NCBI GenBank assembly: GCA_023374025.1
Contig: SIJG01000174.1
Location: 152,549 to 216,548 of the forward strand
From: Heterodera schachtii
Lineage: Eukaryota > Nematoda > Chromadorea > Rhabditida > Heteroderidae
DNA: 64,000 nt
Reading direction: 5' to 3'
Shown: one piece after another, positions 55,219 through 64,000 of the stretch
Layout of the letters: every line of letters begins with the position of its first letter
Numbering within the stretch: the stretch's first letter is position 1
Program-made: the position numbers and the translations under genes
The notes under the pieces: generated by a model
What the model was told of the DNA's origin: nothing
Databases searched by the model: none
The model's input: the letters and a program-made list of their open reading frames with translations, nothing else

Positions 55219-57364
55219 TAATGGAAATCAAATTGACTCCTCTCTAATTTATTTAAAATAATCTCAAAAAGCGTACATAAAATTATTATTTTTTGGGTTT
55301 CCTTCGAATTAAATATTTCGTTAAGAATGCTTTTAAAATGATTTAGTGTTGAGCATTTGGAGCGGAAAAGGCAATGATTTAAACAAGATTTTGACATTTT
55401 TCATAAAAAAAATGGCATGGCATTTTTAATTTGTAATTGCGACATAAAATTTGTCACCGACCGCACCCATTCATTGTATGCTCAACAATCTTTGTCATCT
55501 CTTTTATTTATTATTCATCCCATTTTTTCATTTAAAAATGTCACATTTTTATTTTATTTTAATGGACGACTGACAAATGAGGTGATTAAGAGACAATTTA
55601 TGCAGTAAATAAAATATGAGGCTAAATATCACTCAATTAAAAGATATTTGAAAATAACAGAATAATTTTAATGAAAATTGACAAAAATGAAAAAGGCAAA
55701 GAAACGGAAATTTCAAAATGGAAATTTATTTGTTTGAATTTACGAATGGATGAAAAACAGCAAAGTGTGGACATAAAGCCAACTTTCAATTAGCAAAAGT
55801 AAGCGTCAGACTTGTGACTTCATTTGGCGTGGCATCAATCGTGGGAATTCTGTTGCAAGAAAAACAAAATCGTCTGCGGCAGGCGACAATTAAACGAAAA
55901 ACAATTAATCTATTTTACTTAAAATCTTTTTAATAATCATTTTAATAAATAAGATTTTATATAAAAATGCGCAGTTTAAGCATATAAATTTTATTGAAAA
56001 AAAACAAAGATTAAAAGTATTTCTAAGGCTTTGAAATGCACGCTAAAAACATAAATCATAGGAAATCGAACTTTCTGTATTCAACTAATAGGTATTTATT
56101 CTATTTTCTTATTTTCATAATAAATAATAAAAATACATAAAAACAATATTTGTAAAAAAACCGTAATTTTGTATGAATAAGCAATCGAGACACTAAATCC
56201 GGCAATTAAAGACTAATATGTTTGAAGCATGCCCTTCCTCCGAGGACATTGTCTATAAATACATTAAAATGCTTATTGTTAGTAATTTTAATAAAATAAA
56301 TGATTCGCTTCGTTTCGTCGATAGACGAAGTCGAACGGTGCCATTTTACGAGAACGGCGAAAATTTTGTACAGAATTCAGTCTCGGTACTGAAGTGTCCA
56401 AATTGCACAGGGACTCAATCATTCAAAAAAGGATAAAAATATTCATAAATAAAAAATAGAGCATTCATTCATATGTTGGCAAATTTTAATCCTGAAAAGC
56501 AAGGGAGAGTCTGTTATTTGCTGAGTCGTTTCCTAAAAGCCGCCATTTTAGCTATTTCTTAGACAAAATATGGCATAATTTTGCTTAAAAGTAACAAAAT
56601 TTACATTTTTGGAATCGTTCGATAGCCCAGGTTTTCCCTATTAGCCTACAAAATCAAATTATGGTAGAATAGTACTTAATTTTATACTACTTTTTCGTAA
56701 GTTGATTAAATTTTTTTAATTTTGCAGGCTAATATAGAAAAAAATCTGGACTATCGAAAATACAAGAAGACACAAAGAATGTAAAATTTTTGTTTGTTTT
56801 AACCAAAATTCAGTCAAAAATATATTTTTGTTAGCAATTTTCAATAAATCTTACTCAAACTAATGTGCAAAACAACAACAAAAAAAGCTAATTAAAGAAA
56901 TGCAAAAAAAAAAAAAAAATTTACTCACAAAGATAGACTGACTCCTAATTGTTTGTTTTTTGTCTATGAGACAGTTTTGATACCAAGGAAACGAAAATAA
57001 TAAAATTTGGGGTTTTTGGCTGGCGAAAATGACAGTACAATTCGTCTGATACCAAAAGTGCGATGGAAGTAGCATTTATTTGCTTAGATGAATTTTTTTT
57101 GTCGAGTGATCATTCGAAAGCCCAAATTTTCAAAGTGTTCATTCATCAAAGTGCCGCTAATCAAATTTTAACTAATTTAAATCGATAGGATTTGGCTAAA
57201 ATGAATGGCTGGTGAAATAAATTACAGCTAAACAAATCCTTGTTGAAATTTTAAACAAGTTCTTTTAAGTGCATCAAATTTTTTGTTTAAAAGCGATTAT
57301 CTTTTTGAAAAGTCACATTAAATTTAATAATTATTAATTAATTGAATAAAAATTCTTTCATCAA
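55219..57364. other. AT-rich region without a supported gene
   Basis: Frames at 55417 and 56218 (ending SVLKCPNCTGTQSFKKG) are short and isolated. The 5' flank of the third pectate lyase is included. Confidence 0.4.
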
Positions 57365-58403
57365 ATGTCCTTTTTCCTTTTTGTGACCATTGCTTTTGCC
57401 AATTTGGCACCAAATGCCTTTGGCCAGCAATGGCCAAAAGCAACAAGTGATGAAACGGTTCCGGCAACAATTGTTGTGACGGGAGGCACCAAAGACTTTG
57501 GCTACAAACGGTTGACCGCCTCTTCGGCGTTGGGCACCGGTGATCAGTCGGAGGGCCAAAAAGCACTGATCCGTGCCGAAAAGGGCGCAGTGATCAAAAA
57601 TTTGATCATCGGCCAAAACGGGGCGGACGGCATTCACTGCTATGACGGGTGCACGCTGCAAAATGTGTGGTGGGAGAAGGTGGGCGAAGACGCGGCCACT
57701 TTCCGGAGCAGCAGCGGATGCAAGGAGTACAATTTTCTTGTGACGGGCGGCGGTGTGAAAAATGCCGCGGACAAAGTGTTCCAAATGAACGGCGGTGGCA
57801 CGTTGACGATCTTTGAAAATAGGCTTAAAAGGGGCAAAGCTTTTTTAAAAATAAAGCAAAAAGTGACTCTTTTTTTAACTTTAATCCTTTAAAAGCATAA
57901 AAAATTTGCTAAAGTGAAATTGAAATAAATTTGTTTAATTTGGCTGTTCAAAAAATTCTAATTAAAAAAAACTTTATTTAAAAGGTTATTTATTTAAACA
58001 CATGAGCCCCTGTTATCACTAATGTTTGAAATCATTTACGCATTTCCGGTTTTATCAGAGAAGTGATAATTAAGTAATTAATGATATTTGGCATCAATTA
58101 TAGGCCGAAAGCATTGGCAAATTGGCGCGCGCATGCGGCAATTGCAAAACGCAATGCCAAAAACGAAAGTTTGTGCTGGAGAACATTAAAGTGACTGGGC
58201 TGAAAACGCTGTTGTGTGGCCTCAACGAGAATTATGGCGACGTGGCGACCATCAAAAATGTGCAGATCAGCGGGTCGAAGAAAGTATGTGCCGAATTCCA
58301 AGGGAACAATCAGCAAAAGGAGCCGCCGATGCTGCGCAGTTTCGACGTCGGGTCGAGCGGAGACGGCAAAAATTGCATAATTTCGGGCACCACAAGCGGC
58401 TGA
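57365..58403 (+). pseudogene. PL3 pectate lyase, third copy with altered exon ends
   Basis: 57365-57811 matches exon 1 of the duplicated lyases from residue 10 to TLTI (including GADGIHCYDGCTLQNVWW and EDAATF). It then diverges where the others read VKDFV and the normal donor. The first nine residues also differ (MSFFLFVTIAFANLAPNAFG), though a signal peptide remains. Exon 2 (58104-58403) is intact, has a good acceptor (TTATAG) and ends GKNCIISGTTSG. A possible substitute donor at 57863 (AAA|GTGACT) would keep phase and insert 17 basic residues (FENRLKRGKAFLKIKQK). Otherwise the gene is truncated. It is plus-strand, opposite to the other two. Confidence 0.75.
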
Positions 58404-59192
58404 TCAAGCAAGCTGATCAGAAAAATGGAGAGATATTTAATAAAGACAATTCATAATACAAAACATAAATTTTATTGTTGGCAAAATGAATGTGTTAAAA
58501 CTGATTGCAAAATACTCATTTTCACTGACTGAGTACTTTTACGCATTTAAGAAACTAATCCGATTTGACATTAATTTTTGCCCCAATTTCTAAACAAATT
58601 CTACAAAAAGCCCAGGATGAAATTGAAAGAAAGCTATTCAACTGCATAGAAAAACTGAAAAGATATCTTACAAAAGCACTGACGAAAATGGCGATTGTTT
58701 CATTCAAAAATTCCAAAAATCTCTTTTTCGTCCGCTAATCATATGGACCACGTTTAAATCGTAAAATATAAAATTTGTCTGATTTTATCCCAATAACTTT
58801 CTCAATGAGTTCACAATAATTAGGCTTAATTGGGTGAGCTTGATCAGTTGGGAGTGCCATACTGCTCAGAGGATTCTGAGGATTTTGTCTTTTTTTTCCC
58901 CGAGAAATTACCCATCATTTCTCTAATTACTATTTAACAGTTTCCTTAAATTCTGGCATATTTCTTTGCATTTTTTGCGCATTTTCCCATTGGCATTGCT
59001 TATCTATCTGCTGAGAATTTCTCAAATTAGCCACCCCCCCCCCGTAATAATTTTGATTAAAATATAATTATAATTAATAAGCGAAATGGCGGCATGTGCC
59101 AGCAGTTGAACAAATAAATAAACAAACATTGGGCACAAATGTGCAGCAGGAGGCGACGATCCATCCAAAATATTATACTAATTAGTTCAGAC
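58404..59192. other. Spacer between pectate lyase and hAT transposon
   Basis: No gene seen. An 11-base C run lies near 59035. Confidence 0.45.
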
Positions 59193-61954
59193 CAGGGCTG
59201 GCCGTGATCACGGATCACGGCTCACGGATCACGGGAATCACGGGGTTTTTGGGGTGCCGTGATCACGGATCACGGCTCACGGATTTTTTCAATTTTTCCG
59301 TGATTTTGATCCGTGATTGGCATTTTATATAGAGGATTTTTATTGAAACGAAAACTTGAAAATGTGAATTAATAAAAAAAAATTGCCAATTTTCTATCCT
59401 GTTTGTGTTTGGTTTCATTAAAATATCTTTTGGATTTTTCTTTTTTTAACTAATAATTTAAGCAAATCAATGTCCAAACTAAATCCTGGAAACTGGTGGT
59501 ATTATTTTGAGCGGCAGCCAAATTCAACAGCCAAATGCAAAGAAGAAGGGTGCTCATATATTAAAACACTGTCAACTTCTCTGAGCACAAGCGTTTTATC
59601 ATTTCACCTCAAAAAGCATCATCCAAATTTATATAAACAGCGTGAAGATTTTATTAATGAAGAAAAGAAAAAATCCGAGAAAAAACCCATACAACTGGCA
59701 AATCCATTGAAGAGAGCCTTTGCAAATGCTTTTTGTTTGCCGTCAATAGAACAATCAGTTGAAGCAGAAGAAGAATCTATTGTTAAATCGCCAATTTTGT
59801 TATCATTAAATGCCAAAAGTAGCAAAAAGTTCTTTTTTTTTTGTAAATTCTAAATTTTGAGGTCAATGGAGCAAGGAAGGAGCCTCTACAATTAGCGCCA
59901 ATCGAGCTTTGATGGAAATGCTGGCCACACAATTGCTGCCATTTAATTTTGTGGATGGAGACGGATTTCGTCGTTTTATTGGAAAGTTGCAGCCAAAATA
60001 CACAATTCCCCACAGAAAACATTTTGCATTACACGAACTGCCGGGTAGTTTTGACGCAATAAAAGTACTCAATTTGTTTTTTTTTATTTTAAAATTTTTT
60101 TATTTAAGAAGTTTGTTATCGCGGAATTGGATTCTATTGACAAAATAGGGCTAACCAGCGATGGATGGACCTCAAAGGATAACCGTCACTCTTTAATCTC
60201 TGTTACCGGACATTTTTTGGACAAAAAATTTCGACCAAAATTTTATGTTCTTAGTACAAAACCAATAAAGGGTAATTTAAAAATAATTAACAATCAAAAA
60301 CAAAAAACAAAATTAAGGGCGACATACAGCAGATGCAATTTCTGCTTTTATTCGTGAAAGCTTGAACGAATTTAAAATTGCGGAGGATAAAATCTCAGCA
60401 ATAACACGTGACACAGAAAATACAATGAAAAGAGTTTCAAAAGATTTGGGATTTGAATCAATCGATTGCGCTGCCCATGTACTTCAGTTGGTAATTAAAA
60501 TTTAAAAAATTTCAATTTCTTTTTTAAGTGTATTAAGGAAGGACTTAAGAAAATTGATGAAGAAGAAAGATTGAAGGAACTTATTGAAAATGTCAAAAAA
60601 TTTGTTCGAAAAGTTCGAAAGTCAAGGGTTTTGACAGAAAAATTGGCAGAATTCCAATCCAGTGAGGAAATACCACAAACGGTTTTGTTAAAAAACACAG
60701 AGGTAATTATATTATTTTTTAAAATTAATTACAAAATCATTTGAAGGTTCGTTGGAACAGTTCTTACAAAATGTTAGAACGTTTTTTGATTAATCGTTCG
60801 GCTGTGAATTTGTTGGCAATTGAACACGCGGAACTGCCAAAATTAAATGCCGATGATTGGACACTTTTATCTTCTGTTAAGAATGTACTCGCTCCGATTT
60901 ACGAAGCGACTCTGCTTTTACAAAACCGAAACGCTTCAAGTTCCATTATCATTCCACTCTTTAAAGTTAATTATTTAACAATATACCTTAATCTAAATAG
61001 CATTTAGGCTATTACGTTTGCATTACGTAAAGAGGGGGAGAATCGATTTTCAAATATCAAAAATACAATCGCATCGGCCATAGAAAAGAGACTGAACCAA
61101 TTCGAGAACCAAAAATATTTGGTGATTTCGACCCTTCTTGATCCACGGTTTAAGGCTGTTTATTTGGATTGCAATCGCGTAGATGGCTACAAAAATTGGC
61201 TAATCAGTGAAATCGAGAGTTATCACCATGAAAATTACGTAATAAAATATTTTATTTTGAGTTTATATTTTAATTTTTAGTATACTGATGATTTGTTAGT
61301 TGAGAATAATGCGAGCGGGTCAAGTTCAACCGACATATTTTCTCAATTTGAAAAGGATGCTGAATTCGACCAATTAATTAATACAGTAAAGCTTTCTTTT
61401 TAAACAATCGCATTATTGTTCATTTCGTAGGCACCATCGCCCAGCCCATCAGCGTTAGAAATAAAACAAAAGGCTGAAGTTGAAGTGAACGAATATTGGA
61501 GAGATGCGAAAATTAAGGCAAAATCCGATCCTTATGCTTACTGGGAAATCAATTCACAAAAATGGCCGATGATCGGAAGAATTGTGCCCAAATTTCTTTC
61601 TCCACCCGCTACGAGTTCAGAAAGTGAACGACTTTTCTCGACCGCGGGCCTTATCTCTAATGATCTCCGAAAAAGTTTGGCACCCGAAAATCTCGCGAAA
61701 CTTCTGTTCCTCCATCATAATTTGATATTGACAGGATTTTCAAGCGAATAAATTTCCGTTTTTGCTAATAAATTTTAAAAAAATAATGATTTTGAAGAAT
61801 TTTTATAATCACGGATCACGGCTCACGGATCACGGAAATCACGGGGTTTTTGGGGTGCCGTGATCACGGTTCACGGGTCACGGATTTTTTTGGAAGCCCC
61901 GTGATCACGGCTCACGGATATCCGTGATTGGAAATTCAATCACGGCCAGCCCTG
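59193..61954 (+). mobile_element. Complete hAT transposon
   Basis: 2,762 bp. The ends CAGGGCTGGCCGTGA and TCACGGCCAGCCCTG are perfect inverted repeats. Both flanks carry the exact 8-bp duplication GTTCAGAC (59185-59192, 61955-61962). Subterminal regions at both ends are packed with CACGGATCACGG-type repeats, likely transposase binding sites. The only gene inside is an intact-looking transposase. Intact ends, target duplication and open frame together suggest recent insertion. Confidence 0.96.
59470..61751 (+). CDS. hAT-family transposase
   Basis: Nine exons (59470-59818, 59862-60064, 60109-60271, 60318-60490, 60529-60702, 60747-60965, 61008-61238, 61281-61385, 61431-61751) keep frame and give about 645 aa. 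Domains in order: an N-terminal BED-type zinc finger (WWYYFE, CKEEGCSY, HLKKHH); an RNase H-like core with GLTSDGWTS and AITRDTENTMKRVSKDLGF, whose Asp residues are the likely metal ligands, and CAAHVLQL; VRWNSSYKML; STLLDPRFKAV; and the C-terminal dimerisation part SPPATSSESERLFSTAG with the candidate catalytic Glu. It cuts and pastes the element through its terminal repeats, in the nucleus. No stops or frameshifts were seen. Confidence 0.93.
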
Positions 61955-62197
61955 GTTCAGACCCATCCCAACGCCGCGCCACCGCACAGTCATCGGCGGA
62001 TGTTGGCCACGCCAGCGGATTTACGTTCAAAATATATGAAAATTTATTCGTACCAAACAGACACACACTAATTAGTTGGGAAATGGATAATTAACACCTA
62101 ATTAAGGGCTTCAAATTTTAAATTTCCACTCTTCGTTAAAAAAAAAGACCACCATATATTAAATAAGACTTTTTATTTCAAAACCCAAATTCATATA

Positions 62198-63242
62198 CCG
62201 TATTTGCTCTAATTAAGGCCCCGTCTCCATTAAAGGTATTATTTTTTTAGAATCTTATTTTTAATAAAAATTAATTTTAATTAATTCTAAATTCAAATTC
62301 ATTTAAATGAAACATGAAAAAATAATACAGAAAAATCACTTACTTTACTCAAGTCCGAACCTAACCCACCCCGCCGGTGCTATGTCGTTGCGCTGATCAC
62401 GAATCTGAGCTCAGATTTTGAAAATCTTTGATTTCGAATGAGCTATTAAATGTATGGAGAAGTCAAGCTTTCAATTTTTTACGATTTTTGAAATTTAATT
62501 ATTAATCCCTAGGGGTCTTATTAGACGGGGTGTCTGGGGTTCGAGTCCGCTTGGCTGCGGTTTATTTTTTAGGTACTTGTACAGTTTACACCCCATAAAA
62601 ATTTTTTGAAATTGTTTCGGGTTATTTCTAGGGCGAGGATTTTTAAGCGCGAAAAAATCCAAAATAAGCCCTTAAATAAGTGCGAAAAATCGCGAAATAA
62701 GTGCGAAAATAAGCATGAAAAATTCTAAATTTAGGGGTATAATTCTTTAAATTGCTGTTTTTTATATGAAAATAATTTCAAATTAAGGCAAACAATTTTA
62801 TTCATTGATTACAGTTGCAAATAATTAAATATATTCGAAATTTTTGAATACATTTTTCTAAAATAATAAAATTTGAAAAATTAAAATTTGGTTAAAAATA
62901 TGCATACATTTAAAAATTCATAACTTTTTTTGCTTTTATTTTGAAGAAAGGAGCTCAAAAAAGCATTTAGCATTGAAATTTTCGATTCTGAAGTCACTAT
63001 GCGTCATTAAAAATCAGACTTTGACGCTTCTCATCAAAATAATTAAAAAATTTTGGCGTTATGTCACTATTTTATTAATTATTTCGAGATTTTTCATCAC
63101 TAAAAGTCGCGGCCCTAATCATTAAAATCTGTCGAAAAATAATCGCCCCGTCTCCATTAAAGGCTGTGTCTCCAATTATCCCCCCCTTTTCTGAAGAGGT
63201 TGAAAAATAATCCCCCCGGGGCCTTAATTAGAGCAAATACGG
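62198..63242. mobile_element. Nonautonomous TIR element with TA target sites
   Basis: 1,045 bp bounded by perfect 26-bp inverted ends starting CCGTATTTGCTCTAATTAAG, each flanked by TA, as in Tc1/mariner-type insertions. There is no transposase. The interior has a Pol III B-box-like GGGTTCGAGTCC at 62537-62548, and at about 62632-63120 a nested block whose ends (AGGGCGAGGATTTTTA, TAAAAGTCGCGGCCCT) are partly inverted. Confidence 0.8.
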
Positions 63243-63244
63243 TA

Positions 63245-63829
63245 TTTATGTTAAAAACAATTTGTTCCTTCTTAAACCGTCTCTCCTCTCTCTTTTTAAA
63301 ACTATGAATTTTACTTAAAAATTATTAAACCAATTAATTTTATCAAATTTCGTATATTTTTGCATCAATTAATTTCGCTAGTTTGTTTTTTCCATCACAA
63401 CTTTGCTATGCCCATTTGCACAAATTGCTTCATCACTTCTTTAAATTGATCCCTGGGATTGGTTGCACTTAGCTTTGACTGTCCCGGCCATCCCACCGCC
63501 GACGATGGCATTTTGCTCCGTAAAGTGAAGTGGCATTTTTGCACAATTTTGGCGGACCGACAAAAAGTCATTCGTCAGAGTGAGTAAACTTTTGTACCAC
63601 CGCCGCCGCCACTGCTGCTCGGCCTCGCCCCATTTAAGTCGCCTTAATGGGCGGCTTATTTATGCTTATGACTGTGCGGCTCAATCAGAGGCAATCGAAC
63701 GAATGGCCGACGCCAGTCAATCGATTAAAATTTTAATTTGATTAGGGAAAACTCACATTTTAAAGTAAATGCCTTTATGAACCAATTTACTTGAAAAGTT
63801 TTTTTTAAAAATTCAAATACCGTATTTCG
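63245..63829. other. Unique region with a GC-richer patch
   Basis: About 63450-63720 is more GC-rich, with CCGCCGCCGCCACTGCTGC. It could belong to a gene that extends beyond the window, but no frame with splice support was found. Confidence 0.35.
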
Positions 63830-64000
63830 CGAAAAGAGTCCCCTCCCCCAATTTTTTAATAAACCCTTTTCAAAATTAAAAATGCTTTTATTGTTTTTTA
63901 ACCCCATCTTTTTTGAGTATTGTTCATCTCTTAAAAAAATAATTAAATTTAAAATCACACAACAGCATAATTACGACCAGACTGCTTTTCCCACCTAAAG
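63830..64000. mobile_element. Start of another ACCGTATTT-ended element, truncated by window end
   Basis: TA then CCGTATTTCGCGAAAAGAGT resembles, but is not identical to, the terminus at 62198. The other end is outside the window. Confidence 0.5.

Noticed and set aside
56218..56436. 72-codon frame with a CPNC motif
   Set aside because: A single short motif, no signal, no exon partners, in otherwise featureless AT-rich DNA.
62500..62580. A complete tRNA gene inside the TA-flanked element
   Set aside because: A B-box-like block is present, but no full acceptor or anticodon stem can be folded.

Overview
This window is nuclear DNA from a eukaryote, most probably a cyst nematode (Heterodera/Globodera group). 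The evidence is three PL3 pectate lyase genes with introns (family known as plant-cell-wall effectors of these nematodes), two nematode-type serpentine receptors, an F-box-like family I recognise from cyst nematode genomes, short AT-rich introns, and several GC-AG introns. There are no operons or bacterial signals. One assembly gap lies at 89-175. All gene models below were spliced by eye from reading frame, splice signals and intron phase.

Layout. 1-4375: AT-rich DNA, an hAT-type MITE (1551-2162) and a complete srsx-like receptor gene (2878-4112). 4376-8245: a satellite array with a 113-bp unit, flanked on its left by two diverged ~415-bp relatives. 8805-16578 and 25270-32662: a direct segmental duplication carrying tRNA-Glu, a secreted two-domain chitin-binding (CBM14) protein gene and a convergent pectate lyase gene. 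Copy 2 has an intact CBM14 gene; copy 1 is full of one-base deletions. Between the copies lie a 1.87-kb inverted duplication (17970-22372) holding two head-to-head copies of a small secreted-protein gene, and a damaged srv/srg-like receptor gene on the minus strand (22542-24180).

32663-48300: repeats, a broken UDP-glycosyltransferase (35542-36326), a complete F-box-like family gene (37730-39113, minus), a five-exon TraB/GumN-like gene (42926-44521), a tRNA-like sequence and a Mutator-type foldback element (47347-48048). 48990-55218: two minus-strand genes for secreted proteins. One is unrecognised (487 aa, nine exons). The other is a 541-aa proline-rich CBM14 protein with a 611-bp hAT MITE inside an intron. 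57365-58403: a third, altered pectate lyase. 59193-61954: a complete hAT transposon with matching 8-bp target duplications and a transposase that reads open through nine exons. 62198-63242: a nonautonomous element with 26-bp TIRs and TA target sites.

Taken together, the region is rich in secreted proteins (pectate lyase, chitin-binding proteins, novel small proteins) that fit parasitism or cuticle functions. It is strongly shaped by hAT-class transposons and by recent duplication. Many stretches longer than 300 bp hold only AT-rich sequence or dispersed repeats, and these are listed as such.
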